Shown: one piece after another, positions 35,729 to 45,333 of the stretch
Numbering within the stretch: position 1 is the stretch's first letter
How the letters are laid out: each line of letters starts with the position of its first letter
NCBI GenBank assembly: GCA_024404315.1
Contig: JAKSQD010000006.1
Location: forward strand, 1 to 64,000
From: Oscillospiraceae bacterium
GTDB taxonomy: Bacteria > Bacillota > Clostridia > Oscillospirales > Oscillospiraceae
DNA: 64,000 bases
Direction: 5' to 3'
Made by a program: the position numbers and the translations under genes
Notes under the pieces: model-generated
Told to the model about the DNA's origin: nothing
Database searches by the model: none
Seen by the model: the letters and a program-made list of their open reading frames with translations, nothing else

Positions 35729-35774
35729 AAAAAACACGGGTCGAAAACAGGCAGCAGCCCATTTCAGACCCGTG
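35729..35774 (-). terminator. Terminator of the cysK-metY operon
   Basis: CACGGGTC (35735-35742) pairs with GACCCGTG (35767-35774); TTTTTT follows on the minus strand. Confidence 0.88.
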
Positions 35775-35809
35775 AGGATTGGTTCAAATCTTAATTGACC
35801 GGTACGCTT

Positions 35810-37102
35810 TTATTCAAATGCCTGCTCCAGGTCGGCAATGATATCCTTGATGTTCTCCGTGCCGATGGAAAGGCGGATGGTGTTGGGCTTGATGCCTACG
35901 TCCAGCAGCTCCTCTTCGGTCAGCTGAGAGTGGGTGGTGGTGGCGGGGTGAATGACCAGGCTCTTCACGTCGGCGACGTTGGCCAGCAGGCTGAACAGCT
36001 GGAGCTTGTCGATAAACTTGTGTGCCTCTTCGGTGCCGCCCTTAATTTCAAAGGTGAAGATGGAGCCGCCGCCGTTGGGGAAATACTTCTGGTAAAGGGC
36101 GTGGTCAGGATGGTCGGGGAGGGAGGGGTGATTGACCTTTTCCACCTTGGGATGCTTGAGCAGATAGTCAATGACGGCCTTGGTGTTTTCTGCGTGGCGT
36201 TCCAGGCGGAGGGAGAGGGTTTCCGTGCCCTGGAGCAGCAGGAAAGCGGCGAAGGGGGAGATGGCAGCGCCGGTGTCACGCAGCAGAATGGCTCGAATAT
36301 AGGTGGCGAAGGCGGCAGAACCGGCAGCGTCGGTGAACTTCACGCCGTGGTAGCTGGGGTTGGGCTCGGAAATCCAGGGGTAACGACCGGAGGCGGCCCA
36401 GTCGAAGGTTCCGCCGTCCACAATCACGCCGCCCAGGGTAGTACCGTGGCCGCCGATGAACTTGGTGGCGGAGTGAACCACGATGTCAGCGCCGTGCTCA
36501 ATGGGGCGGATGAGGTAAGGCGTGCCAAAGGTGTTGTCGATGGCCAGAGGCAGGCCGTGCTTGTGGGCGATTTCGGCAATGGCGTCAATGTCGGGGATGT
36601 CGGAATTGGGGTTGCCCAGCGTTTCCAGATAGATGGCCTTGGTGTTGGGCTGGATGGCGGCTTCCACAGCGGCCAGGTCGTGTGCATCCACAAAGGTGGC
36701 GGAAATGCCGTAGAGCGGCAGGGTGTGAGCCAGCAGGTTGGAGGTTCCGCCGTAAATGGTCTTCTGGGCGACAATGTGTTCTCCGGCCTTGGCCAGTGCC
36801 TGAATGACATAGGTGATGGCTGCTGCGCCGGAGGAAACGGCCAGACCAGCCACGCCGTTTTCCAAAGCGGCGATGCGGTCTTCAAACACGCCCTGGGTGG
36901 AGTTGGTCAGGCGGCCATAGATGTTGCCGGCATCGGCCAGGCCGAAGCGAGCGGCAGCGTGAGCGCAGTCCCGGAAGACGTAAGAGGTGGTCTGATAAAT
37001 GGGAACGGCACGAGCGTCCGTGGAGTGATCGTAATCCTCCTGGCCAATGTGAAGCTGCTTGGTTTCAAAGGACCAGTGAGAAGTATCGGTGATTTTTGCC
37101 AT
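35810..37102 (-). CDS. metY: O-acetylhomoserine (thiol)-lyase
   Basis: This 430-residue PLP enzyme belongs to the Cys/Met metabolism family. Landmarks are PIYQTTSYVFRD, NIYGRLTNSTQ, SSGAAAITYVIQALAK and the PLP lysine in VHSATKFIGGHGTT. The length of about 430 residues and the SRF-like NPSYHGVKF segment favour MetY (direct sulfhydrylation to homocysteine) over cystathionine gamma-synthase. It follows cysK by 72 bases on one transcript, which joins cysteine and methionine synthesis. Confidence 0.93.
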   Translation of the reverse strand: MAKITDTSHWSFETKQLHIGQEDYDHSTDARAVPIYQTTSYVFRDCAHAAARFGLADAGNIYGRLTNSTQGVFEDRIAALENGVAGLAVSSGAAAITYVIQALAKAGEHIVAQKTIYGGTSNLLAHTLPLYGISATFVDAHDLAAVEAAIQPNTKAIYLETLGNPNSDIPDIDAIAEIAHKHGLPLAIDNTFGTPYLIRPIEHGADIVVHSATKFIGGHGTTLGGVIVDGGTFDWAASGRYPWISEPNPSYHGVKFTDAAGSAAFATYIRAILLRDTGAAISPFAAFLLLQGTETLSLRLERHAENTKAVIDYLLKHPKVEKVNHPSLPDHPDHALYQKYFPNGGGSIFTFEIKGGTEEAHKFIDKLQLFSLLANVADVKSLVIHPATTTHSQLTEEELLDVGIKPNTIRLSIGTENIKDIIADLEQAFE

Positions 37103-37174
37103 GATAAAAACCTGCTTTCTATGTCATCAGCGTGGCATACGGTTTGTTTGCTGTAGTACGCCGCTGGTTTGTGC

Positions 37175-38104
37175 TTAGTCGTTAAAGAGAGGGGTGGAGA
37201 GGTAGCGGTCGCCGGTGTCGGGCAGCAGAACCACGATGTTTTTCCCCTTGTTTTCGGGACGCTTGGCCAGCTCTGCGGCAGCCCAGACCGCTGCACCGGA
37301 GGAGATGCCCACCAGAATGCCCTCGGTTTTGGCGATGGCGTTACCGGTCTTGAAAGCGTCCTCGTTGGCCACGGTGATAACCTCGTCATAGACCTTGGTG
37401 TCCAGCACATCGGGGACGAAACCAGCACCGATGCCCTGAATCTTGTGGCTGCCGCCCTTGCCGGTGGTCAGCACGGGGGAGGAGGCGGGCTCCACGGCCA
37501 CAACCTTGATGTTGGGGTTCTGCTGCTTGAGGTAAGTGCCCACGCCGGTGATGGTGCCGCCGGTGCCCACGCCTGCCACGAAGATATCAACGGTTCCCTC
37601 GGTATCCTTCCAGATTTCGGGGCCGGTGGTCTCGATGTGAGCCAGGGGGTTGGCGGGGTTGACGAACTGACCGGCAATGAAGCTGCCGGGGATTTGAGCG
37701 GCCAGCTCTTCGGCCTTGGCAATGGCACCCTTCATGCCCTTTGCGCCCTCGGTGAGCACCAGCTCTGCGCCGTAAGCCTTCATCAGCATTCGGCGTTCGG
37801 CGCTCATGGTCTCGGGCATGACGATGATAGCACGATAGCCCTTAGAGGTGGCGATGGCGGCCAGGCCAATGCCGGTATTGCCAGAGGTGGGCTCGATGAT
37901 AACGGAGCCTTCCTTGAGCTGGCCGTTCTGTTCTGCCACTTCAATCATCTTGCGGGCGATGCGATCCTTAACGGAACCGGCGGGATTCAGATACTCCAGC
38001 TTGGCCAGCAGGTTGGCGTTCAGTTGGAGCTTGTTTTCGAAGTTATGCAAACGGACGAGCGGGGTGTTGCCCACCAGTTCGGTGATGGAATGATAAATAG
38101 CCAT
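37175..38104 (-). CDS. cysK: Cysteine synthase A
   Basis: This 309-residue PLP enzyme starts [19 protein letters not shown]. The PLP lysine is in [15 protein letters not shown], the phosphate loop [11 protein letters not shown] near residue 75, and [13 protein letters not shown] near 180. It makes cysteine from O-acetylserine and sulfide. It is first in an operon with metY, and its promoter is overlapped by a perfect inverted repeat. Confidence 0.96.
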   Translation of the reverse strand: MAIYHSITELVGNTPLVRLHNFENKLQLNANLLAKLEYLNPAGSVKDRIARKMIEVAEQNGQLKEGSVIIEPTSGNTGIGLAAIATSKGYRAIIVMPETMSAERRMLMKAYGAELVLTEGAKGMKGAIAKAEELAAQIPGSFIAGQFVNPANPLAHIETTGPEIWKDTEGTVDIFVAGVGTGGTITGVGTYLKQQNPNIKVVAVEPASSPVLTTGKGGSHKIQGIGAGFVPDVLDTKVYDEVITVANEDAFKTGNAIAKTEGILVGISSGAAVWAAAELAKRPENKGKNIVVLLPDTGDRYLSTPLFND

Positions 38105-38179
38105 GGTAATTACTCCTTATGCTGTAAAATGAAACCCTTTATTCCTAGTGGATTGCTGGGTATTGATTGGATTGAAGAG

Positions 38180-38208
38180 ATAGTAACACACTTTTCCTAT
38201 CAAGTCAA
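38180..38208 (-). promoter_or_regulatory. Promoter of cysK-metY
   Basis: Minus strand TTGACT (38203-38208), a 17-base spacer, and TACTAT (38180-38185). Confidence 0.85.
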
Positions 38209-38216
38209 TAGGAAAA
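38192..38216. promoter_or_regulatory. Perfect inverted repeat over the cysK -35 box, candidate operator
   Basis: TTTTCCTAT and ATAGGAAAA flank a 7-base spacer that overlaps the -35 box. A repressor bound here would block RNA polymerase. An Rrf2/CymR-type sulfur regulator is a reasonable guess but none is encoded in this window. Confidence 0.75.
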
Positions 38217-38338
38217 CTGAAAAATAAAAAAGAAATTTCTCTTCCGCATCCGTGCTCCGGGAAGGAGCGCAAAAAGCCTGTGCCCGTTTTGGAGAGCACT
38301 GATGGCAAAACGCCGAATGCTTTTTGTGTGCGAAAGAG

Positions 38339-38367
38339 TTGTGTTATGGGAATATCTGTGCTATAAT
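38339..38367 (+). promoter_or_regulatory. Promoter of the NhaC-type antiporter gene
   Basis: TTGTGT (38339-38344), a 17-base spacer, and extended -10 TGCTATAAT (TATAAT at 38362-38367). An inverted repeat TATGGGA (38345-38351) and TCCCATA (38376-38382) surrounds the -10 box. Confidence 0.75.
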
Positions 38368-38403
38368 CAGTGCTATCCCATAGAAAAGAGAGGAATTTGT
38401 TCC

Positions 38404-39723
38404 ATGAAGCAATCCAAACAGGGCGGAGCCGTTGCGCTTCTGCCCATCGCCGTGTTTCTGATCCTATATTTGGGTCTGGGCATCCTGTTCGAGTACGTTA
38501 TGAAGATTGAGATGGGCTTCTACCGTATCCCCATCGTGGTGGCGTTCCTGGCGGCCATTCTGGTTGCCTGCCTGCAAAACCGAGCACTCAGCTTTGACGA
38601 GAAGCTCAAGCTGATGGCGGAGGGCGTGGGCGATCCCACTATTATGACCATGATTTTGATTTTCCTGACCGCAGGCGTTTTTGTGGGAACAGTGGGTCGC
38701 AGCAGCGCCGAGAGCGTGGCCTATTTCATGCTCTCCATCATCCCCGCTCGCTTTGCCGTGGCAGTTCTGTTTGTGGTGGCCTGCTTTGTCTCCACCGCAA
38801 TGGGCACTTCCTGCGGAACCATTGCTTTGATTGTTCCCATTGGCATTGCCGTGGCGGAGGCCTCCGGCTTTGATATGGCGCTGTGCATCGGCTCCGTGAT
38901 GGGCGGCGCTATGTTTGGCGATAACCTTTCCTTCATCTCTGATACCACCATTGCCGCCTGCAACACCCAGGGCTGTGAAATGCGGGATAAGTTCCGGGTC
39001 AACTTCTGGATTGCCTGCCCCGCCGCCCTTGCTACCATATTCATCATCATTGCACTTTCCATGAAGGCCGACCTCAGCGGCTCCATCAACAATTCTTACT
39101 CCCTGATTCAGCTCATCCCCTATGTGCTGGTGCTGGTGGGCGGTATCGCCGGTGTCAATGTCTTTGTCGTGCTGCTGGTGGGCATCTTCTCCGGCTCCCT
39201 CATCATGCTGGCCACTGGCGCTGTGGCTCCCGTTGATTTGCTCAGTAATATGGGGGACGGCGCTGCCGGTTCCTTTGAAACCTCCATGGTTGCCATTTTG
39301 GTTGCCGCTATGTGCGGCCTCATCCGGGAATATGGCGGCTTTGATGCGCTGCTGGCCGCCATCCGTAAGGTATTCAAGGGCAACCGAGGCGGTCAGCTGG
39401 GCATGGGTCTGCTGGTTGGCCTGATGGACATTGCCACCGCAAACAACACCGTCGCTATTGTTATGGCAGGCCCCATTGCCAAAGAGATGAGCGTGGAATA
39501 CGGCATCTCCAACAAGAAGGCCGCCTCTATTTTGGATACCTTCGGCTGCATCTTCCAGGGAATTCTGCCCTATGGCGCTCAGATGCTCTATGCCCTCAGC
39601 GCCGCTGTCACCCTGGGCTATACCATCAGCGCCTTTGAGATTATCCCCACCCTGTTCTATCCCTTCTGCCTGCTCATCAGCTCTCTGGTGTTTATGTTCG
39701 TCATCCCCGAGAAGAAAAAGTAA
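38404..39723 (+). CDS. NhaC-family Na+/H+ antiporter-like transporter
   Basis: This 439-residue protein has about eleven membrane segments. VSTAMGTSCGTIALIVPIGIA, GGAMFGDNLSFISDTTIAACNTQGC and LMDIATANNTVAIVMAG are typical of NhaC-type transporters, which exchange Na+ or organic acids against H+. The start follows GAGGAATTTGTTCC; an earlier in-frame ATG would lie upstream of the promoter. It is transcribed alone. It could use the sodium gradient made by the oxaloacetate decarboxylase, but the substrate is unproven. Confidence 0.85.
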   Translation: MKQSKQGGAVALLPIAVFLILYLGLGILFEYVMKIEMGFYRIPIVVAFLAAILVACLQNRALSFDEKLKLMAEGVGDPTIMTMILIFLTAGVFVGTVGRSSAESVAYFMLSIIPARFAVAVLFVVACFVSTAMGTSCGTIALIVPIGIAVAEASGFDMALCIGSVMGGAMFGDNLSFISDTTIAACNTQGCEMRDKFRVNFWIACPAALATIFIIIALSMKADLSGSINNSYSLIQLIPYVLVLVGGIAGVNVFVVLLVGIFSGSLIMLATGAVAPVDLLSNMGDGAAGSFETSMVAILVAAMCGLIREYGGFDALLAAIRKVFKGNRGGQLGMGLLVGLMDIATANNTVAIVMAGPIAKEMSVEYGISNKKAASILDTFGCIFQGILPYGAQMLYALSAAVTLGYTISAFEIIPTLFYPFCLLISSLVFMFVIPEKKK

Positions 39724-39742
39724 GAGTGGAATCGTAAAAAGC

Positions 39743-39790
39743 AAAAAATCGCCGTTCAGAGGAAAAACCATCCTCTTTGCGGCGATTTTG
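39743..39790. terminator. Bidirectional terminator after the antiporter gene
   Basis: AAAATCGCCG pairs with CGGCGATTTT, and AGAGG with CCTCT inside it. It serves the plus-strand antiporter gene and the minus-strand mfd operon. Confidence 0.9.
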
Positions 39791-39804
39791 TTATTGATAG
39801 GGGG

Positions 39805-40041
39805 TTAGGCGTTGGCATCCTCCGTCAGAAGCTCTTCCAGGGAGCGGATGGCATCCACCAGACTGTCCTGAGCGTCATCCATGGCGTCGCACACCTCGGC
39901 GGATTGCTTCCGCTCCTTGCTGCGCTTGGGCAGAGCGGCCATTTCGTCGGCCTCCTGCTCCCGCAGCTCGTCCAGACGGTCACTGAGTACCATCATTTGG
40001 GACAGTACCATGCTCAATTCGGCTTTGCGCTGTGTGGTCAT
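39805..40041 (-). CDS. Small hypothetical coiled-coil protein after mfd
   Basis: This 78-residue protein (MTTQRKAELSMVLSQMMVLS at the start) is almost entirely charged helix with heptad-like leucines (LDELREQEADEM, DAIRSLEELLTED). AAAGGTG lies 6 bases before the ATG. It begins 20 bases after the mfd stop and ends just before a terminator, so it is the last gene of the prs-pth-mfd transcript. I do not recognise a family. An earlier in-frame start would lie inside mfd without a ribosome binding site. Confidence 0.6.
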   Translation of the reverse strand: MTTQRKAELSMVLSQMMVLSDRLDELREQEADEMAALPKRSKERKQSAEVCDAMDDAQDSLVDAIRSLEELLTEDANA

Positions 40042-40061
40042 GTGATTCACCTTTTCCTTTT

Positions 40062-43000
40062 TCAGCATTGGCTGTAGGTTCTCACCAGATGCTTGCACCA
40101 AGTGAGGGGGTTTTCTTGTTTTTCCAGAGAAAGGGCCATGCTGGGCTTTGTGCCGGGGAGTACCTGCACCCGTCCTTGGAACTCGGCAATGGAGGTCAAA
40201 CGGGCGATGCGTTTATAATCGAACTCCCGCAGGCCGAAAATCACACGACCCTTTTTTTGGGCAATTTCGGTAATACCGGACTGAGAGGCCTCACTGCGCA
40301 GCAGCGCCACCTGCACCAGATTGTCCACACTGTGGGGAACGTCGCCGTAGCGATCCACCAGCTCATCAATGATGTCGTTTGCGTCCTCTTCCGTGCGAAC
40401 GCAGGCGATGCGGCGGTAAAGATCCATCCGCTGCTCGGCGGAGGGGACAAACTCCTGTGGAATACCGGCGGAAATGGTCAGGTCGGCGGTGACTTCCTCC
40501 GTGCGGACGGCTGCTTCCCCCCGTTCCTCTAATACAGCATCTTCCAGCAGCTTCAAATAGAGGTCGTAGCCCACGCCCACCATGTTGCCGGACTGCTGGG
40601 CACCCAGCAGATTGCCCGCACCACGGATTTCCAGGTCACGCATGGCGATTTTATAGCCCGCTCCGAACTCCGCAAACTCCCGGACGGCGGAAAGCCGCTT
40701 GGAGGCAACGTCCGTCAGCACCTTGCCTTGGCGATAGGTCAGGTAGGCGAAGGCACGGCGGCTGGAACGACCCACTCGTCCACGAATTTGGTGGAGCTGG
40801 GCAAGTCCCATTTTGTCGGCATCCTCAATAATCAGGGTGTTGACGTTGGGGATGTCAATGCCGGTTTCAATGATGGTGGTGCAGACCAACACTTGGATGT
40901 CACCGCTGACCATCTGACTCATGACCTCGGAGATTTCCTCCTGGGTCATCTGGCCGTGTGCCACAGCAAAACGTACCTCTTCGTCGTCCACCAGCTCCCG
41001 CAGGCGCACGGCGGTTTGGCGGATGGTTTCCACCCGGTTGTGCAGGTAATACACCTGCCCGCCACGGCCAATTTCCCGGCGGATGGCATCGGCGATGACA
41101 CCCCAGTCCTGTTCCAAAACATAGGTTTGCACGGGCTGACGGTCTTGGGGTGGCTCTTCCAGCGTGGACAAATCCCGGATGCCGGAGAGCGCCATATTCA
41201 GCGTGCGGGGAATGGGGGTTGCGGAGAGGGTCAGCACGTCCACCTGCTGGAAGCGCTCCTTGAGCCGCTCCTTCTGGGAGACACCGAAGCGCTGCTCCTC
41301 GTCCACCACCAGCAGACCCAAATCCTTGAACTGCACGCCCTTGCCCAGCAGCTTGTGGGTGCCAATGAGGATATCAATCAGGCCGTTTTCCACATCCTTG
41401 AGAATGCGTTTTGCAATTTTCCCGGTCTGAAAGCGGCTGATAACGGCGATTTTCACCGGGAAGCCCTCAAAGCGCCGCAGGGCGGTTTGATAATGCTGAC
41501 TGGCCAGAACGGTGGTGGGAGCCAGGATAGCGGCCTGCTTGCCCTCCAGCACGCACTTCATCACGGCACGGAGAGCCACCTCCGTTTTACCATAGCCCAC
41601 GTCACCACAGAGCAGACGATCCATGGGAATGGCCTTTTCCATGTCGGCCTTGATATCGGCCACGCATTTGAGCTGGTCGTCCGTCTCGGTGTATTCAAAA
41701 TTGTCTTCAAATTCCCGTTGCCAGGGGTCGTCCGGGTGGAAGGCATAGCCCGGCTGACGCTGACGCTGGGCATAAAGCTGAATCAGTTCCTTTGCCAGCT
41801 CCTTGGTGGCTTTTTTGGCCTTGGATTTTGCCTTGCCCCAATCGGTTCCGCCCAGACGGGAAAGCTTCACCTTGGGCGTGCCGTCCACATCCTCGCCGCT
41901 GCCAATATACTTGCTGACCAAATCCAACTGCGTGGCGGGAATATACAGGCTATCACCTCCGGCGTAAGATAGGCGGATATAGTCTTTTTCTGCTCCGTCC
42001 ACATACATCGTGGTCATCTCCACAAAACGGGCGATGCCGTGGCGCTCGTGAACCACCAGATCACCGGGGGAGAGGTCGGTAAAGGATTGTAATTTTTGAC
42101 GATTGGTGGCTTTTTTTGCGGTTTTTCGTACCTTCCGTTGACCGTAAGCGGCGGAACCCTCGGTGATGAGGGCAAAGCCCGGATATTCAAAGCCGGAGGA
42201 AATGCCCCCCACTGCCAGGAGGATTTGGCCGGGCTGGGGCAGGGATTTGAGGTCAATGTCCAGCTGAGGGGTGAAGCCCTCCTCCCGGAGCATATCATGC
42301 AGCTGTTTGACCCTGCCCTGCGTCTGGCACAGCACCACCACGGCGGAGCCGATGTTCTGATAATGCTTGAGGTCGGAGACGGCGGTTTCCAGACTGGTTC
42401 CGAAGCTGGGCAGCTGCTTGCAGTTGAGCGTCACCAGCACACGGGGCGGATGGGGATGGACGGAGGTCTGGAAGCTGTTCAGATAGACCGCCGGATGTTC
42501 CCGGGAGAGCTTCCGCCCCAGCTCTTCCACGGCGGCGGCGTATTTGACACCCCGTGCCCAGAGCACACCGTTGGAGCTGAGGGCATCCATGTCCTCCGTC
42601 AGCCGCCAAAGAAAATGACTGGCCGCATCCACGCACCGGCTGGATTCCGCCCAGCAAATCAGCGTGTCGGCGGGGAGATAGTCACAGCCGCAGGCGAATT
42701 CGGGGTAAATCAAATCCAGATACCGGTCAGCGGCGGGGAAGGCGGTCAAATCGGCCAGACGGCGGCTGTCCTCCTCCAAGGTGTTGAGCAGGGCGGCGTA
42801 ATCGGATGGATCCTCTCGCTTTTGCGCTTTGCGGGCTCGCTCCACCAATTGCTTTCGCTGTTCGATGGCTCCGCAGAGGCCCAGAACGCCGCCGGGAGCC
42901 AGCTGTGGCAGGGTTTCCATGGCGGGGAGGAGCTCGCAGCATTCAATGGAATCTGTGCGGCGCTGGGTGGCCAGGTCAAAATAGGACAACGTGTCCACCT

Positions 43001-43604
43001 CATCGCCCCAGAACTCCGCACGGACGGGAGCGTCAGCGGCGGGGGAGTAGACATCCAGAATGCCCCCTCGCAAGGAGAATTGTCCCGGCCCCTCCACCTG
43101 CATACAGCGGGTATAACCGCCCGTGACCAGCCGATGGGTTAGCTGGTTCAGGTCGCATTCGCCGCCGACCTTCAAAGAGATGACCGTTTTTTCCAGCAAT
43201 TTGGTGGGGATGGTGCGTTGGAACATGCCCTCCACCGTGGCCACCAGAATGGGAATGCGCCCCGTTTGCAAGCCCCGGAGCAAATCCAGGCGGCGGTGCT
43301 CCCACTGACGGGAGGCGGTGGCGTTGTGGAAGACAAATTCACGTCCGGCCAGCAGGGGAACCGGTGCTCCGGTGAAAGCGGCCAAATCGTTTTGGAGGCG
43401 CTGCCCCTCCTGCTCGTCCGAGCAGAAAACCACCAGCGGACGATTCATGGATTGGCGCAGAGCGGCGGCCAGATGGGAACGGTGAACCGTGGAAAGTCCC
43501 GCTACAGAAACCGGGCTGCGTCCCGCTTTCAGCTGAGAGAGAATGTCTTTGTATTCAGGAAGCGCTTGAATGACTTGAGTGAGAGATTGCGTTGCTGCCA
43601 CCAC
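40062..43604 (-). CDS. mfd: Transcription-repair coupling factor Mfd
   Basis: This 1180-residue protein removes stalled RNA polymerase and recruits UvrA. The N-terminal UvrB-like region spans about residues 1-350. The RNA-polymerase-binding part includes LSPGDLVVHERHGIARFVEM. The RecG-like translocase has Walker A GDVGYGKTEVALRA and DEEQRFG as Walker B, with GRVGRSSRRAFAYL in motif VI. The start is a GTG in GTGGTGGCAGC with AAAGG only a few bases upstream, so the exact start is uncertain. It lies between pth and a small coiled-coil gene. Confidence 0.96.
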   Translation of the reverse strand: MVAATQSLTQVIQALPEYKDILSQLKAGRSPVSVAGLSTVHRSHLAAALRQSMNRPLVVFCSDEQEGQRLQNDLAAFTGAPVPLLAGREFVFHNATASRQWEHRRLDLLRGLQTGRIPILVATVEGMFQRTIPTKLLEKTVISLKVGGECDLNQLTHRLVTGGYTRCMQVEGPGQFSLRGGILDVYSPAADAPVRAEFWGDEVDTLSYFDLATQRRTDSIECCELLPAMETLPQLAPGGVLGLCGAIEQRKQLVERARKAQKREDPSDYAALLNTLEEDSRRLADLTAFPAADRYLDLIYPEFACGCDYLPADTLICWAESSRCVDAASHFLWRLTEDMDALSSNGVLWARGVKYAAAVEELGRKLSREHPAVYLNSFQTSVHPHPPRVLVTLNCKQLPSFGTSLETAVSDLKHYQNIGSAVVVLCQTQGRVKQLHDMLREEGFTPQLDIDLKSLPQPGQILLAVGGISSGFEYPGFALITEGSAAYGQRKVRKTAKKATNRQKLQSFTDLSPGDLVVHERHGIARFVEMTTMYVDGAEKDYIRLSYAGGDSLYIPATQLDLVSKYIGSGEDVDGTPKVKLSRLGGTDWGKAKSKAKKATKELAKELIQLYAQRQRQPGYAFHPDDPWQREFEDNFEYTETDDQLKCVADIKADMEKAIPMDRLLCGDVGYGKTEVALRAVMKCVLEGKQAAILAPTTVLASQHYQTALRRFEGFPVKIAVISRFQTGKIAKRILKDVENGLIDILIGTHKLLGKGVQFKDLGLLVVDEEQRFGVSQKERLKERFQQVDVLTLSATPIPRTLNMALSGIRDLSTLEEPPQDRQPVQTYVLEQDWGVIADAIRREIGRGGQVYYLHNRVETIRQTAVRLRELVDDEEVRFAVAHGQMTQEEISEVMSQMVSGDIQVLVCTTIIETGIDIPNVNTLIIEDADKMGLAQLHQIRGRVGRSSRRAFAYLTYRQGKVLTDVASKRLSAVREFAEFGAGYKIAMRDLEIRGAGNLLGAQQSGNMVGVGYDLYLKLLEDAVLEERGEAAVRTEEVTADLTISAGIPQEFVPSAEQRMDLYRRIACVRTEEDANDIIDELVDRYGDVPHSVDNLVQVALLRSEASQSGITEIAQKKGRVIFGLREFDYKRIARLTSIAEFQGRVQVLPGTKPSMALSLEKQENPLTWCKHLVRTYSQC

Positions 43605-43633
43605 CTTTCATAAAACACAATTAGGATAAGCTC

Positions 43634-44227
43634 TTACTTGCTGAACCGGTTTTGAGCCTTGTCGAAGCCGTCCTTGAGAATCATCTCGGCGGCATTCACG
43701 GCTCGGACGGCTGCGTCATCCATGAGCTTGGCATCCTCGGCGGGGAACTTGCCCAGCACCCAGGCGGCCAGGTCATAGTCAGGGTGGGGCTTTGCGCCAA
43801 CGCCCATTTTGATTCTGGGGAATTGGTCGGTGCCCAGCTGCTGAATGATGGATTTGAGTCCGTTGTGTCCACCGGCGCTGCCTTTTTTCCGCAGGCGAAT
43901 GACTCCCGGCTTCAGGGAAATATCATCGCACACCACCAGAATGTGGTCAGCGGGAATCTTGTAGAAGCGAGCGGCTTCTGCCACGGCCTCGCCGGAGAGA
44001 TTCATATAGGTCTGGGGCTTCATGGCCAAAATACGCTGCCCGCCCAGCTCTAAATCCGCCAACAGAGACTGATATTTGATTTTTTTCAGGCGTTCGCCGG
44101 TCTTTTTTTCCAGCACGTCGGCGGCACGGAATCCAGCGTTGTGTCGGGTGTTGTCATATTTGTCCCCGGGGTTGCCAAGGAACACCACCAGCCAGCTGAC
44201 TGGCTCGTTTTTTCGTCCAAAAAACAT
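43634..44227 (-). CDS. pth: Peptidyl-tRNA hydrolase
   Basis: This 197-residue protein has FLGNPGDKYDNTRHNAGFRA, with the catalytic His in NTRHNAG, and MKPQTYMNLSGEAV and KKGSAGGHNGLKSI. It frees tRNA from dropped-off peptidyl-tRNA. It lies between prs and mfd, a common order in Firmicutes, and starts 29 bases upstream of the mfd GTG. Confidence 0.96.
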   Translation of the reverse strand: MFFGRKNEPVSWLVVFLGNPGDKYDNTRHNAGFRAADVLEKKTGERLKKIKYQSLLADLELGGQRILAMKPQTYMNLSGEAVAEAARFYKIPADHILVVCDDISLKPGVIRLRKKGSAGGHNGLKSIIQQLGTDQFPRIKMGVGAKPHPDYDLAAWVLGKFPAEDAKLMDDAAVRAVNAAEMILKDGFDKAQNRFSK

Positions 44228-44284
44228 GGTAAAAACCTCTTTGTTCCGATGAAATGAGAAAGAAAACCTGTGTGACAGAGCTCC

Positions 44285-44311
44285 AAAAGGGTCACTGAAA
44301 GCCAGTGACCC
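44285..44311 (-). terminator. Hairpin terminator between prs and pth
   Basis: GGGTCACTG (44289-44297) pairs with CAGTGACCC (44303-44311); TTTT follows on the minus strand. The T-run is short, so readthrough into pth is possible. Confidence 0.75.
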
Positions 44312-44358
44312 ATTGGGAATAGTCTATGCGGTTGTGTGGGGGAACGTGCCCGCTGGAA

Positions 44359-45333
44359 TCAGCGGTAAATGTTGTTCATAGAGGTCTCGTTGAAGGAACG
44401 GGAAATGGCCTCAGCGAACATGTTGGCCACAGAGATATAGCGGATTTTGCCGCAGCTCTCAGCGGGAGCGGGGATGGTGTCCAGGAAGAGCAGCTCGCTG
44501 ATGACGGAGTTATTGATGCGCTCGATGGCGGGGCCGGACAGAACGCCGTGAGAGGCGCAGGCGCACACACTGTTAGCGCCGCCGATGTTGACCAGAGCCT
44601 TAGCAGCACCACACAGGGAACCAGCGGTATCCACCATGTCGTCCAGCAGGATGACATCCTTCCCACGCACATCACCGATGATGTTCATGACCTCGGAGGA
44701 GTTGGCCTTCTGGCGGCGCTTATCCACGATGGCCATGGGCATACCCAGCTTCTGAGCGAAGTTACGGGCACGCTGAACAGAGCCGATGTCGGGGGAGACG
44801 ACCATAGCGGTGTCCATGCTGTTTGCGTACTTCTGCTTGAAGTAGTCCACAAACAGGTTGCCGCCGGTCAGGTTGTCCATGGGGATATCAAAGAAGCCCT
44901 GAATCTGGAGGCAGTGGATATCCATGGTGATAATGTGGTCAGCGCCGGCCTTGGTCAGCAGGTCGGAGACCAGCTTTGCGGAGATGGGGTCACGGGGCTT
45001 GGTCTTACGATCCTGACGAGCATAACCGAAGTAGGGGATGACGGCGGTGATACGGCCTGCGGAAGCACGCTTCATGGCGTCGATCATAATCAGCAGCTCC
45101 ATGAGATAGTCATTGACGCTGCGGTAGCCTGCCTCACCCTTTTTGCCGGTGGCGCAGGTGGACTGGATCAAATAAACGTCGCTGCCACGGACGGTCTCGT
45201 AGATGGAAGCAAAGCTTTCACCGTCGGAGAAGGTGCCGCACTCAGAGTTGCCCAGGGAAACGCCCAGCTTTTGGCAAATGGCCTTGGCCAGGGCGGGGTT
45301 GGAGCTGCCGCTGAAAATCTTAATGTCTTTCAT
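44359..45333 (-). CDS. prs: Ribose-phosphate pyrophosphokinase
   Basis: This 324-residue enzyme starts MKDIKIFSGSSNPALAKAIC. The phosphoribosyl-binding loop is GKDVILLDDMVDTAGSLCGA near residue 220, and MDIHCLQIQGFFDIP near 130 is the metal/ATP region. It makes PRPP from ribose-5-phosphate. The ATG was chosen by homology; AGAGGA lies 11 bases upstream. It follows the GlmU-like gene by 120 bases. Confidence 0.96.
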   Translation of the reverse strand: MKDIKIFSGSSNPALAKAICQKLGVSLGNSECGTFSDGESFASIYETVRGSDVYLIQSTCATGKKGEAGYRSVNDYLMELLIMIDAMKRASAGRITAVIPYFGYARQDRKTKPRDPISAKLVSDLLTKAGADHIITMDIHCLQIQGFFDIPMDNLTGGNLFVDYFKQKYANSMDTAMVVSPDIGSVQRARNFAQKLGMPMAIVDKRRQKANSSEVMNIIGDVRGKDVILLDDMVDTAGSLCGAAKALVNIGGANSVCACASHGVLSGPAIERINNSVISELLFLDTIPAPAESCGKIRYISVANMFAEAISRSFNETSMNNIYR

